From a bacterium (lineage in GTDB: Bacteria > Campylobacterota > Campylobacteria > Campylobacterales > Sulfurimonadaceae), in NCBI GenBank assembly GCA_018825665.1, contig JAHJEG010000015.1, forward strand, positions 1-64,000: 64,000 nt of DNA, in the 5' to 3' direction. This document shows positions 17,590 through 26,672 of this stretch, in pieces (position 1 is the stretch's first letter; the number at the start of each line of letters is the position of its first letter). The notes under the pieces were generated by a model, which ran no database searches, was not told the DNA's origin, and worked only from the letters and a program-made list of their open reading frames with translations. The position numbers and the translations under genes were made by a program.

Positions 17590-17868
17590 TTAACCTCTGC
17601 TTGTTACTTCTAAAAGGTGGTAACCAAACTGAGTCTTGATAGGGCCGTACAGCACGCCGACATCACCGCTAAATACAGCTTTGTCAAATTCAGGAACCAT
17701 TTGACCCGGACCGAATTTGCCTAAATCTCCGCCGTTTCTGCTTGAAGGACACTGAGAATAGCTCTTTGCAACGCTCTCAAAAGTTGCTCCGTTTTCTATC
17801 TCCGCTTTTAGAGTGTTACACTCATCCTCACTGCTTACCAATATATGTCTTGCTGTTGCATACGCCAT
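17590..17868 (-). CDS. Parvulin-type peptidyl-prolyl cis-trans isomerase
   Basis: 92 aa, a single rotamase domain without signal peptide or SurA/PrsA extension, so probably cytoplasmic (PpiC/Par10 type). Visible parvulin features are ARHILVSSE, NGGDLGKFGPGQMVPEFDKAVF and QFGYHLLEV. It catalyses prolyl isomerisation in folding proteins. The upstream 150 bp is AT-rich and shared with a divergent lipoprotein gene. Confidence 0.93.
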   Translation of the reverse strand: MAYATARHILVSSEDECNTLKAEIENGATFESVAKSYSQCPSSRNGGDLGKFGPGQMVPEFDKAVFSGDVGVLYGPIKTQFGYHLLEVTSRG

Positions 17869-17984
17869 AAAAAAACCTTTGTTAAAATTTTGTTATGGAA
17901 TTTTACTGTAATTTTAGTTGCTTTGAAAATTATTAACCGATATAACTAAATTTTATTTAGATTATAAATAAATTCCTGTTTTTG

Positions 17985-17990
17985 TATTAT
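17985..17990 (+). promoter_or_regulatory. Candidate -10 element for the lipoprotein gene
   Basis: TATTAT preceded by a T-rich stretch, about 30 nt before the ATG at 18019, in the divergent AT-rich region. A GGAGAG site follows at 18010-18015. Weak evidence. Confidence 0.35.
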
Positions 17991-18018
17991 TAGCCAAATT
18001 TAACTCTATGGAGAGAAT

Positions 18019-18519
18019 ATGAAAAAGATACTATTGGGATTGCTAAGTGTTTTAATGTTGGTCGGCTGTAGTTCAAAAGCCACTTCAGAGCAGGCTGTTG
18101 AGCCAAAACTGGTTCTTGGGATGAGCTTGGAGGATATGAAACTAAAAGATCAGTTTGAAGTTCCACATGCCATAACGCAAGAGACGAAAAAGATTGTCTT
18201 TGCTTTTTCAAAGGATGTAGGACATACATGTAACGATTTTTTTGCTACGAAAAAAGATTCCTACCTTCAAGATAACAAGAGTATCTTTGTAGCGGATGTA
18301 AGCGGCGCTCCCTCTTTGATAAGAAGTATGTTCATAATGCCCGGACTAAAAGAGTTCAAACATACGATCCTGGTGATTGACGATAAGGATATCTCTGCTG
18401 CGTATAAACCTGCCCAGAACCAGGAAAAGATTACCGTGGTTTATGTAGATGCAATGATAATCAAGGATATAAAATATCTGAATTCTACACTAGAGTTGGA
18501 AAAAGAGCTGCAGAAGTAA
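18019..18519 (+). CDS. Lipoprotein of unknown function
   Basis: 166 aa. The signal peptide ends in a lipobox (LMLVGC, Cys17), so the mature protein is lipid-anchored. The body has a thioredoxin-like impression (KKIVFAFSKDVGHTC followed by sheet and helix patterns) but no CxxC, and no family is recognised. It contains one copy of the dispersed 10-mer. Transcribed alone; its stop lies 2 nt from the antiporter remnant on the other strand. Confidence 0.7.
   Translation: MKKILLGLLSVLMLVGCSSKATSEQAVEPKLVLGMSLEDMKLKDQFEVPHAITQETKKIVFAFSKDVGHTCNDFFATKKDSYLQDNKSIFVADVSGAPSLIRSMFIMPGLKEFKHTILVIDDKDISAAYKPAQNQEKITVVYVDAMIIKDIKYLNSTLELEKELQK
18163..18171 (+). repeat. TCCACATGCC dispersed motif, copy 7
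   Basis: Context GTTCCACATGCCA; encodes Pro-His-Ala in the lipoprotein. Confidence 0.9.
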
Positions 18520-18521
18520 GA

Positions 18522-18640
18522 TTATTTGTATAGTGAAAGTACCGCTCCTATAGCCATTCCGGCTTGGGGTAGCAGTGCTATTGCAAGAGAATTCCCAAAT
18601 TGAAAAGAGTATCCATATCTGTTTAAAGCTCCAATAAGAC
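18522..18640 (-). pseudogene. Remnant of the C-terminus of a cation:proton antiporter
   Basis: On the minus strand, in a frame other than recD2, the DNA after the recD2 stop encodes SFQFGNSLAIALLPQAG and then MAIGAVLSLYK followed by a stop at 18522-18524. ALLPQAG-(V/M)-A-(L/I)-G is the last-helix motif of sodium/cation:proton antiporters. The rest of such a gene would lie within recD2, where that frame is not coding, so only a 30-40 residue tail remains. The upstream limit is approximate. Confidence 0.5.
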
Positions 18641-20860
18641 TGTATCGCGTCTGGTGATTTCAAACTTTTTGCAGGCACTCTCAAAAGCACCGCTCTCGCC
18701 TATCAAAATACATTTGTGCTTTGCTCGCGTAATCGCGGTATAAATCAGTTTTGTGTTGTGCATAATGAAATGGGTAAAACTCATTGGAATAACCACTATG
18801 TCATACTCCATCCCCTGCACTTTATGTATAGTCAGAGCATAAGAAAGCATAAGGTGGGATTTTAGCTCCTCATACTCATACACTACGACAATATCCTCAT
18901 TCGGATAGAATACGAACACCTGTTCATCATCCTCTTCTATCTTGAACAGAAGTCCGCTCATACCGTTAAATATACGTCTTTGTGAGGATTCTTCTCCCAT
19001 TTTGAAGCCATCGCCGCTCCATGAGGTCATGTTCTCGTTTTTAGTGTGAACCACTTTATCCATGAGCCTAAACTCAGCTCCCCCTTTTTTTACACATTTT
19101 TTCGGGTTTGGATTAAAGTATTCCTGCAGGACGGTATTGAGATTGTTTGAGCCCAGGATACCGCCTTTCATTGGTGTGATGACCTGAAAATAGTTGAGGT
19201 ATTCTTTTATCTCTTTATTTTTGAGGCGGTATCTTGCTTTTTCTATACTCTCAAGCACTTTATGGACTATTTCCGTGACTATGGCCTTTGAGTTGTCTTC
19301 TCTTAGATCTTTAAGCTCGTCGGGGGAGAGTTGATTTTTAAGGGCATAATAGTTTTGAATAGTGATGTCTATAAACTCAAAATCCTCATAGGTTTTTTTG
19401 TACTGCGGCACCTCACCCTTTCTTATCTCATTCGCTATAAGGGTGATTGCCTGCTCTTCATTTTGGCGGTAGATTTTTGTAAGTTTTACAATCGGAGCGA
19501 TATTGAGAGTAAGCGCGTCACTCAGTACATTTCCTGCTCCTATAGGCGGAAGCTGGGCATCATCTCCTACGATAATCACTATCGCCTTTTTATCTATTTT
19601 TGACATAAGCCTTGCAAAGAGTGATGAGTTTATCATGGAAGCTTCATCTATGAGCATAACCGAAAACGGAAAAAGATCTCTATCCTCATATTTGACCAAA
19701 AGCGATTGTATCGTAGCGCTCTCATATCCCGTAGTGTCGGAGATACGCTGAGACGCTATTCCGCTCAGAGCGCATGTCATAATCTCTTTTTCCTCATATT
19801 TAGTGTTGAGCAGGTTAAGTATAGTCTTTGAAGTGGTGCTTTTCCCGGTTCCGGCATAGCCCACCAAAAAGAGCAGGGATGCTCCGTTGTTAATGGCTGC
19901 GACCGCTTCTTTTTGCTGCTCTCCCAACAAAAGATCGCTTGAGGCCAAAAATTCATCTATGTTCGCTACAAATCCTCCGCTGTCGCGTTTGGCTTTTTCT
20001 TTGAAGCTGTCATATAAAAATTTTTCTGCATCATAGAGCCGGGCAGGGGAAACTCTGTCGTTTTTCATGATAACTATGCTTTGCTCTGCCACTCTCTCAA
20101 TCAGTGCGGCTTCGTAGAGATGATTTTTTTCATGAAAGGAAAGAAGCTCATTCAGTCCTGAGAAAAGGATATCTTTTGAGACACAGCTGTTTCCCTGCTG
20201 TTCACAGTAGTTTAACAGCACATAGTCCATGGCAGAACTGATACGCCCTTCATTCTCTTTGCCGACTCCCATTTTCAGGGCCAGTTCATCTGCCCGTTTG
20301 AAACCTATGGAGTTTATGGATGTCAGGATATAGGGATTGTTTTTGATTTTTGTGCAGGGTTCGTCCACATCCTTCATTGCGGTTGCAATAGTGGTAAGAA
20401 GTGCCGCGGAGACGTCATAGGGGCTCAAAAATTCACCCAGTTCGCGCATGGAGCGGAACTTTTTCCAGGAGTTCTGAATCTTTTTAAGGCGCTTTTCTTT
20501 TATGCCGTTAAATTCGAGAAGTTTTTCTATGTCATTATCTAAAATCTTTACAAGCGCATCCGCTCCAAAATGTTCAATAAGTTCAGCGGTAATTTTTTTG
20601 GTAAACCCTTTGACGATTTTGTTCAAAAAGAAAAACAGTTGGTTCTGATTGACTTTCAAAAACTCAAACTTGAAGCTCTTGCCGTATTTTTTGTGCTCTT
20701 CCCAAACACCTTTGAGTGTTATTGCCGAGCCTTTGAGATGTGATACCTCACTCTCAAAATAGGTACCGCTTATTTTTTCACCGCTTTTTAAAACCGCTAT
20801 AAAAAATCCCTCATCCTCAAAGAGTATCTTGTCAATCTGCCCTATGAGAGTTTCAGTCAT
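18623..20860 (-). CDS. recD2: RecD2-like ATP-dependent DNA helicase
   Basis: 745 aa, normal length for RecD2 (SF1B, 5'-3'). An N-terminal region with an OB-like start (about 1-70) and helix-hairpin-helix-like segments (about 85-190) is followed by helicase domains: Walker A VGYAGTGKST (about 330), Walker B LIDEASMI, the Q-rich VGDDAQLPPIG, and the UvrD_C_2 motif YALTIHKVQGMEYD with AITRAK. There is no RecB/RecC nearby, as expected for a stand-alone RecD2. It overlaps the mutY stop by 8 bases, so the two DNA-maintenance genes are co-translated. Confidence 0.9.
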   Translation of the reverse strand: MTETLIGQIDKILFEDEGFFIAVLKSGEKISGTYFESEVSHLKGSAITLKGVWEEHKKYGKSFKFEFLKVNQNQLFFFLNKIVKGFTKKITAELIEHFGADALVKILDNDIEKLLEFNGIKEKRLKKIQNSWKKFRSMRELGEFLSPYDVSAALLTTIATAMKDVDEPCTKIKNNPYILTSINSIGFKRADELALKMGVGKENEGRISSAMDYVLLNYCEQQGNSCVSKDILFSGLNELLSFHEKNHLYEAALIERVAEQSIVIMKNDRVSPARLYDAEKFLYDSFKEKAKRDSGGFVANIDEFLASSDLLLGEQQKEAVAAINNGASLLFLVGYAGTGKSTTSKTILNLLNTKYEEKEIMTCALSGIASQRISDTTGYESATIQSLLVKYEDRDLFPFSVMLIDEASMINSSLFARLMSKIDKKAIVIIVGDDAQLPPIGAGNVLSDALTLNIAPIVKLTKIYRQNEEQAITLIANEIRKGEVPQYKKTYEDFEFIDITIQNYYALKNQLSPDELKDLREDNSKAIVTEIVHKVLESIEKARYRLKNKEIKEYLNYFQVITPMKGGILGSNNLNTVLQEYFNPNPKKCVKKGGAEFRLMDKVVHTKNENMTSWSGDGFKMGEESSQRRIFNGMSGLLFKIEEDDEQVFVFYPNEDIVVVYEYEELKSHLMLSYALTIHKVQGMEYDIVVIPMSFTHFIMHNTKLIYTAITRAKHKCILIGESGAFESACKKFEITRRDTVLLEL

Positions 20861-21851
20861 GCAGTATTGCCTTGGAGAGTTTGAGAGCCTTTTGTGTCAT
20901 GGAAGAGATTGGAGCGTTGGGGAGCATCTCAAGAGGCAGCCAGAGAACATCCTCCTCTACGGAATCTGCGGTATACACATGCACCTCAAGACGATATCTG
21001 GTCACAGAGTGTTTAAAGGAGCCAATCAAGTTTGTCTCATGGTGATATTTTTCGATATCGGGAAGTTTCAGCATATCTTTATACATCCCCTCTGTTGAAG
21101 TCTTCATAGCAATTTTACCGTCTTGGATACATATTCCAAAATGAAGTGTTTTATTTTCATAAACCTTGCTTTTTGTTTTGTAGTATTTTAGAGGATTGTT
21201 TGCACCCTTGCAGGATTCTATAAAAGGACACTGGCACCCTAGGGGCATCTCTTGGCTATCGTTTAGCGTGCATGAAGGGTTTTTCGGCAGACACACCATC
21301 GCACCCAGATCCATAAGGGCGAGATTGTGGGCTTTTGGCGCTGAAGAGTTTAAAAAGAGTTCCGCCAATTCCCACAAATGTGTTTCTTTCACATTTTCCA
21401 CCCCAAAATAGCGTGCTAAAACCCGGGCGATATTGGTATCGACAACAGAAACTTTTTGATTGTAAGCGAAACTGCATAGGGCACTTGCCGTGTATTTTCC
21501 TATACCGGGAAGTTTTTGCAAAGATTCTAAATCTTTTGGCAGGCCATCACGGGAGAGTATCGCACTCTGATGCAGATTTTTTGCCCGTCTGTAATATCCA
21601 AGCCCGCTCCACATGCCAAAGACCTCTTCCAAAGAAGCTTGAGAAAGAGCCAAGAGGGAAGGAAACTTCAGTAAAAACTGTGGGTAATATTCCTCCATCA
21701 CCCGCTTCACCTGCGTTTGCTGAAGCATGATCTCACTTACATAGATGGAATAAACATCCTCTGTATTTCTCCACGGAAGCTCTTTGCGTCCATGAACCTC
21801 ATACCAGTCCAGAAGTTTTTTCTGTGCATCAAGAAGTTTTGATTTTGACAA
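20853..21851 (-). CDS. mutY: A/G-specific adenine glycosylase
   Basis: 332 aa. It removes adenine mispaired with 8-oxoguanine. The helix-hairpin-helix LQKLPGIGKYTASAL, catalytic E40 (SEIMLQQT) and D138 (VVDTNIARV) are present, with a NUDIX-like C-terminal half (about 230-332). The iron-sulfur ligands are unusual: C187-x6-C194 is normal, but the next ligand C208 (or C206) comes after about 13 residues instead of two, then x5-C214. It lies 5 nt downstream of glyQ. Confidence 0.93.
   Translation of the reverse strand: MSKSKLLDAQKKLLDWYEVHGRKELPWRNTEDVYSIYVSEIMLQQTQVKRVMEEYYPQFLLKFPSLLALSQASLEEVFGMWSGLGYYRRAKNLHQSAILSRDGLPKDLESLQKLPGIGKYTASALCSFAYNQKVSVVDTNIARVLARYFGVENVKETHLWELAELFLNSSAPKAHNLALMDLGAMVCLPKNPSCTLNDSQEMPLGCQCPFIESCKGANNPLKYYKTKSKVYENKTLHFGICIQDGKIAMKTSTEGMYKDMLKLPDIEKYHHETNLIGSFKHSVTRYRLEVHVYTADSVEEDVLWLPLEMLPNAPISSMTQKALKLSKAILHD
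21609..21617 (+). repeat. TCCACATGCC dispersed motif, copy 8
   Basis: Context GCTCCACATGCCA. On the mutY coding strand it encodes Gly-Met-Trp of the conserved GMWSGLGYY segment. Confidence 0.9.
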
Positions 21852-21856
21852 AAGGT

Positions 21857-22738
21857 CTACGCTTTTACTCTCTCAAGTCTCTGCACTTCTTGTGCTTTAT
21901 AAAGCTCTGCACACCCTTTTGAGAGTTCGCGTATCTTGAGTATGTAGTTTTGTCTTTCAGTCTGGCTTATTGCCTTTCGGGCGTCAAGCACATTAAAGGT
22001 GTTGGCCGCCATCATACATAAGTCGTAAGCCGGAAGAGGGAGCCCCGCATCGAGTGCACGTAAACATTCCGCGCTCTTTGCATTAAACTCGGCAAAGAGC
22101 ATCTCTACGTCGGCAACCTCAAAATTGTATTTTGAAAACTCTATCTCGCTTTCTTTGTGAACATCTTTGTATAGTGTCTTTCCGTGCTCGTTTTCATTCC
22201 ATACGATGTCAAAAACATTGTCTACACCTTGGAGATACATGGCAAGTCTTTCTGTTCCGTATGTGATCTCAACTGCTACCGGACTGCATTCAATCCCGCC
22301 AACCTGCTGAAAATAGGTAAACTGTGTGACCTCCATACCGTTGAGCCAAACTTCCCAGCCAAGACCCCAGGCGCCGAGTGTCGGAGATTCCCAGTTGTCT
22401 TCTACGAAACGGATATCATGTTGCGAAACATCAAGACCAAGATATTCCAGTGATTTTAGATAGAGTTCCTGAATATTGTCAGGGGATGGTTTGATAAGAG
22501 CCTGAAACTGGTAGTAAGAACCAAGTCTGTTTGGGTTTTCCCCGTATCTTCCATCCGTAGGACGGCGGCTTGGTGCCACATAGGCAACCGACCAAGGTTG
22601 AGAGTCCAGTGAACGAAGAAATGTAGCAGGGTGAAATGTCCCTGCACCGGCAGGAATATCGTAGGGCTGAACAATATTACACCCCTGTTTCATCCAAAAA
22701 TCTTGTAGTTTTAGTAACATCTCGCTAAAAGTTATCAT
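21857..22738 (-). CDS. glyQ: Glycine--tRNA ligase alpha subunit
   Basis: 293 aa, the usual length for GlyQ. It is the catalytic subunit of the bacterial alpha2-beta2 glycyl-tRNA synthetase, with class II features such as [18 protein letters not shown] and [20 protein letters not shown]. The beta subunit gene (glyS) is not adjacent; here it is followed by mutY and recD2. The first gene of a three-gene operon. Confidence 0.97.
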   Translation of the reverse strand: MITFSEMLLKLQDFWMKQGCNIVQPYDIPAGAGTFHPATFLRSLDSQPWSVAYVAPSRRPTDGRYGENPNRLGSYYQFQALIKPSPDNIQELYLKSLEYLGLDVSQHDIRFVEDNWESPTLGAWGLGWEVWLNGMEVTQFTYFQQVGGIECSPVAVEITYGTERLAMYLQGVDNVFDIVWNENEHGKTLYKDVHKESEIEFSKYNFEVADVEMLFAEFNAKSAECLRALDAGLPLPAYDLCMMAANTFNVLDARKAISQTERQNYILKIRELSKGCAELYKAQEVQRLERVKA

Positions 22739-22835
22739 ACAAAGCCTCTTTTAAAAATTTCGTAATTATAGCAACGGCGGGCTTGTTTATTAATAAATGA
22801 GATGTATAATAGTATATATAACGGTAGGAGTTTAT

Positions 22836-24125
22836 ATGATAAAGTTTGTGTTATTATTTTTAACTTTTATAATGTTGGTCGGATGTGGTTCCAGCAGTTC
22901 GGGTGAAGTAGTGGAGGAAGAGGCTTTGCCGGAACCTCATGGAAAGTCTTCGATACCGATGTTGGTGCTTCTGGTGAGTTACAATGATATAAAGGTGAGT
23001 TCGTCTGAGAGTGTGTGGGGTGCAAAGCTTTTTGGCAAGAACCAGCATGAATTAAATCACTATTACATCGAGGTGAGTAATTCAAATTTTGAATTCTCCA
23101 GAGCAGCGGAAAATGACGGGGTGGCGGATGATGGCATTGTTTCCGTGGAACTGGACAAAAATCATCCCGATACCGATATCAACAGTGTGGACTTTGCCGC
23201 CAATGTCTATCCGGATTTAAAGGCGGCACTTGTGGCAGTGGATGCAGAGGTCGATTTTTCAAACTATGACGGGGATGCAAACGGGTATATAAGTCCTGAT
23301 GAGCTTTTACTTACATTTATTATTGCCGGATATGAGGATGCCTATGCCGGTTATCATGTCTCAAAAGGGATATGGGCGCATCAGTACTGCATGACCTCGG
23401 CTGCCAATGTCCCTGTCCTGGATGGGGTGGGTCTTATGGACTGTTATAACGAAGGCAACTTTGCTCTTTTTGGAGAAAGGCATGACAACACACCGTCAAG
23501 GACGCATGATGCAACCATAGGGATTATCGCACATGAGCTTGGACACTCAGCCTTCTCTCTTCCTGATCTTTATAATACAAGTGCAAGTACCGGAGGGATA
23601 GGTTATTTTGGTTTGATGGGTGCGGGAACCTGGTCTATTCAAAACTCAAGTGAGTACTACGGGAACACTCCTACGCATTTTAGTGCATGGAGCAAGCTTT
23701 ACAACGGATGGATCACCCCTGTTGAAGGACAGGGTTATCTCTCTTTGTTTGAAACATCTTCAGCTGATTATAACGTGCTGAAAATTCCTATTGACTCAAG
23801 CAGTTATTATCTTTTGGAAAACAGGAACAACAGCGGATATGACAAAGGTTTATACTCTTTGACAGGAGATTTTAACGGCGGAATGGCACTGTGGCATATC
23901 AATGAATCAAAACTTACAAATTATTATATTGCAAGTAACACAGTGAATGCAGATACAAACAACAAGGGTGTGGATTTGGTCGAAGCCGTATACGGGACAA
24001 TAGACTCAGACGGAAGTGGAGGGGATGAAAGTGCTCTTTTTTACTATGGGAACGTTGACTCCTTTGAAACACTTGTCTCAGATGTATCTGCCAGAGGTTC
24101 GCAGATGACTCTAAATATAAACTAA
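22836..24125 (+). CDS. M6-family metalloprotease lipoprotein
   Basis: 429 aa from ATG 22836, with AGGAG 5 nt upstream; an upstream ATG at 22797 would put the signal peptide out of place. The lipobox LVGC gives Cys17 as the acylation site. The zinc site is H233-E234-L-G-H237-S, followed by LPDLY and the FGLMGAGTWS Met-turn region of M6 (immune inhibitor A type) peptidases. A complete EF-hand-like loop, D145-x-D147-x-N149-x-Y151 to E156, suggests calcium binding. No M6-type propeptide precedes the catalytic domain; a likely one is encoded by the next gene. Confidence 0.88.
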   Translation: MIKFVLLFLTFIMLVGCGSSSSGEVVEEEALPEPHGKSSIPMLVLLVSYNDIKVSSSESVWGAKLFGKNQHELNHYYIEVSNSNFEFSRAAENDGVADDGIVSVELDKNHPDTDINSVDFAANVYPDLKAALVAVDAEVDFSNYDGDANGYISPDELLLTFIIAGYEDAYAGYHVSKGIWAHQYCMTSAANVPVLDGVGLMDCYNEGNFALFGERHDNTPSRTHDATIGIIAHELGHSAFSLPDLYNTSASTGGIGYFGLMGAGTWSIQNSSEYYGNTPTHFSAWSKLYNGWITPVEGQGYLSLFETSSADYNVLKIPIDSSSYYLLENRNNSGYDKGLYSLTGDFNGGMALWHINESKLTNYYIASNTVNADTNNKGVDLVEAVYGTIDSDGSGGDESALFYYGNVDSFETLVSDVSARGSQMTLNIN

Positions 24126-24134
24126 GGGGTTATT

Positions 24135-24494
24135 ATGAGATTTATAGTATTGCTTATATGTGCTGCGAATATTGTGTTTTCGGCACCGGCTTTAAATGTA
24201 GTAAGAGAATTCAAACAGTCAGATAACACGAGGTTTATGGCAAAGGCGGAGGGTAATCAGCATTTAAACTGGATACGAACGCAAGAGGGAGAGATTTTAA
24301 AATACAGTGAAAAAAGTAAAAATTTCGAGTATGCATCTATTAAGCAAAACAATCTAAAAGCTTCGGGAACAAGATATGAAAAAAACAATTCCATAAGAGC
24401 AAGATCCATCGCAAGAATCAATAAAATAGACAAAAAAGAGCTACATACCCTTTGGCTTAAAAAACAAAAAGAAGCTGAAGAAAATAAACATTAA
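24135..24494 (+). CDS. Small exported protein resembling the propeptide of M6 metalloproteases
   Basis: 119 aa with a signal peptide (about 1-17, ending VFSAP). Residues about 30-75 follow the pattern common at the N-terminus of M6 protease precursors: Gly-(Asn/Asp)-x-x-hydrophobic-x-Trp-x-x-Thr-x-x-Gly, then FEYASI and a short SGTRY-like end. Here these are GNQHLNWIRTQEGEIL, NFEYA and ASGTRY. The C-terminus is charged and helical. It starts 9 nt after the protease stop with an AAGGGG site. Proposed role: folding helper or inhibitor acting in trans; this is inference. Confidence 0.6.
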   Translation: MRFIVLLICAANIVFSAPALNVVREFKQSDNTRFMAKAEGNQHLNWIRTQEGEILKYSEKSKNFEYASIKQNNLKASGTRYEKNNSIRARSIARINKIDKKELHTLWLKKQKEAEENKH

Positions 24495-24544
24495 TCTAAA
24501 AGTCGCTATTATATACTAAAATTTTTTATAATAAGTTGGACTGC

Positions 24545-25315
24545 ATGAAGATTGATGAAATTGTACTTTTAAATAAGATTATTGATATTCAGTCCTGTAT
24601 CATTGCCGGGCATAGTTTCAAAGCTATTTTACGTAAAGAGACTGCATTTTTTAAAAAAGAAAGCGGAGCTGATATTATTGCGGTGTGTATAGCAAATGAA
24701 AATCAGATGGGTGTGGAGTTTATATTGGAAGAGAGAAGAGAGTTTATCTCTTTGCTGCGAAAACATAATCTTTTGCTCAAGCATATCGATCTTAATAAAT
24801 TTATGGAACAGTGTAACAAACACTATCTAAAACACAGGGAAAGTGTTCAGATAAAGAGTTTATATGAAATTTTCGAAGGAACTGCTTCCAAGAAAAAAAC
24901 AATTCTTTTTGAAAAAGAGATGAGTTTTAATCTTGCCCAGATATTTCCTATTCATAACAAAGAGAGAAAAAAAATAGGATTTGTGGTCTATTTTTCAACA
25001 AAAGAGACTCAGTTGCTGGAAAAAAAATTACCGCAGATCACTCAAGTTTTTGAAACTTTAATCAGCCCTTTTTATGATGAAAGATTACACCTTTTGCATG
25101 CAAAATGTATACAGGTGGACAGCAAGATGAGTCACCTGACGGAGAAAGAAAAAGAGATAGCAAGAAGTGTACTGCAAGGCAAAGCATACAAGCTTATCGC
25201 ATATGAGATGGATATAACGATCAATACCCTTAAAACGCATATGAAGAATATCTTTTCCAAATATGGTGTCAGTTCCAAAGCAGAGCTCTTTAATAAGCTC
25301 ATCGGAAATATTTAA
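24545..25315 (+). CDS. LuxR-type transcriptional regulator
   Basis: About 256 aa from ATG 24545 (TTG 24536 possible; no strong ribosome site for either). The C-terminal 60 residues are a GerE/LuxR helix-turn-helix (LTEKEKEIARSVLQGKAYK, INTLKTHMKNIFSKYGV). The N-terminal 190 residues are not a receiver domain (no Asp pocket) and match no sensor family I can name; a GAF-like fold is possible. It converges on the two Cyc2-like genes and is the only regulator in this locus, so it may control them. Confidence 0.82.
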   Translation: MKIDEIVLLNKIIDIQSCIIAGHSFKAILRKETAFFKKESGADIIAVCIANENQMGVEFILEERREFISLLRKHNLLLKHIDLNKFMEQCNKHYLKHRESVQIKSLYEIFEGTASKKKTILFEKEMSFNLAQIFPIHNKERKKIGFVVYFSTKETQLLEKKLPQITQVFETLISPFYDERLHLLHAKCIQVDSKMSHLTEKEKEIARSVLQGKAYKLIAYEMDITINTLKTHMKNIFSKYGVSSKAELFNKLIGNI

Positions 25316-25343
25316 GCGCTGTATGTATTACGCATCTCTGCCC

Positions 25344-26660
25344 CTAAAAGGCGAGAGTGGCAGAGAGGTAGAGGTCGTAATATGTTTTGATTGTGTCGAG
25401 CTTGGGCAGAGTATGGGAATACTCTAAATCTATAAGTATATTCTGGCGAAGAAGATAGTTAAAGCCAAGCGAATAAGAACTGAAGTCATAAGTTTTTATA
25501 AACTCTTTATTGGCAGCTGTTTCATAATTATTATCATAGAACAAATATGCAAGCTTTATCCCAAGAGGTGTTACAGGGTTTACCTGAAACTCAAGCGATG
25601 CCGCATTATTGTCTGTTGTCTGCAGATTGGTGCTTAGAAGCAGATTTGAAGGCTCTACGTCTACTATGTTCTTCATCACTATATTTAGGGTCGTCATACT
25701 CGGCATGCCGGCTATATCCCCCGTGGCTTCGAGATCAAAACCGTAAGCTTCTTTGTGGATATTAATAAGGTTTGCCCCGCTGGTAATGAGTCCTCCATCA
25801 AGGCTTTGATCGCTTGCTTTTACATCTCCGTTGATCCCATAGGCTCCGAGCATAAAGTTCCATTGTCCGATTGTCTGATTATAGGCAATTCTGCCAAAGG
25901 GAATCATACTTCTTCCTGCATCAATACCCTCATTATTTTGAGAAGGGACAGTGATACCCACGGTTGCAAAGAGTGTATCATCCCCGTAGTATATCTGCAG
26001 ACCTGTTGCCGGGCCACGTGCTATGCCTGTAGCCTGAGCCGCATTTGTCATATTTGCATTTTCAAATTGTCTAAGAGGCGCATTCAAACCCGTATTGTAA
26101 TTTTCCATCCCGGCAAATGTACCGTTGATCTGAGTGGAAGATAGGGAGATACCCGTAAATCCGTTGAATGCAGGATAAGCGACTACCGCTTTTCCTCCAA
26201 AAACCACATCGTTTTCTTTTGAAGGATCGCCATTTAAAGATATGATACCGCCGACATTATCAGCAAAACGTCCTCCAAAATAGATGCCGGAGCCCTCTAA
26301 AACACGAAGCTCACCACGTTGAGCTCCTACGATATCCGTACTATTGACATCCTGAGGCTGAGAAGTTTTATTGTAGTTTGCTTTTAAAACAGCGGATACA
26401 TTGAGAACGGGCGGCAGGCCAAGAGCGATTTCGCTTCCCTCGATTAACGGTTTTGTCTCAGTCGGATCTGCATAAAGGGTGTAGCCCGATAGAGCAAAGT
26501 GTCGCCCTTCACTATTGAGTTTAGGCATATTCTGTGTGTGACAAGAGATACAGGTCTTTCCGGTCTGGCGCGCAAATCCAGGTAAAGCACTCGCAGATTC
26601 CGGAATCATAAAAAGTAGGGCACTTGAAAGTAAAAGTAAGTTTTTATTTAATTTTTTCAT
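25344..26660 (-). CDS. Cyc2-like fused cytochrome c-porin (downstream copy)
   Basis: 438 aa. A signal peptide ends near Ala25, then LPGFARQTG and one haem site C37-x-x-C40-H41, LNSEGRHFALSGY, and about 370 residues of alternating beta-strand pattern ending in LYLSATLAF, a typical barrel C-terminus. The F(A/S)RQTGxxCxxCH start followed by an outer-membrane barrel is the architecture of Cyc2, the outer-membrane Fe(II)-oxidising cytochrome of iron oxidisers, and the length fits. It lies 12 nt after its paralogue. Fe(II) as substrate is inference; the gene may serve another extracellular donor or acceptor. Confidence 0.78.
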   Translation of the reverse strand: MKKLNKNLLLLSSALLFMIPESASALPGFARQTGKTCISCHTQNMPKLNSEGRHFALSGYTLYADPTETKPLIEGSEIALGLPPVLNVSAVLKANYNKTSQPQDVNSTDIVGAQRGELRVLEGSGIYFGGRFADNVGGIISLNGDPSKENDVVFGGKAVVAYPAFNGFTGISLSSTQINGTFAGMENYNTGLNAPLRQFENANMTNAAQATGIARGPATGLQIYYGDDTLFATVGITVPSQNNEGIDAGRSMIPFGRIAYNQTIGQWNFMLGAYGINGDVKASDQSLDGGLITSGANLINIHKEAYGFDLEATGDIAGMPSMTTLNIVMKNIVDVEPSNLLLSTNLQTTDNNAASLEFQVNPVTPLGIKLAYLFYDNNYETAANKEFIKTYDFSSYSLGFNYLLRQNILIDLEYSHTLPKLDTIKTYYDLYLSATLAF

Positions 26661-26672
26661 TGGATACTCCTT

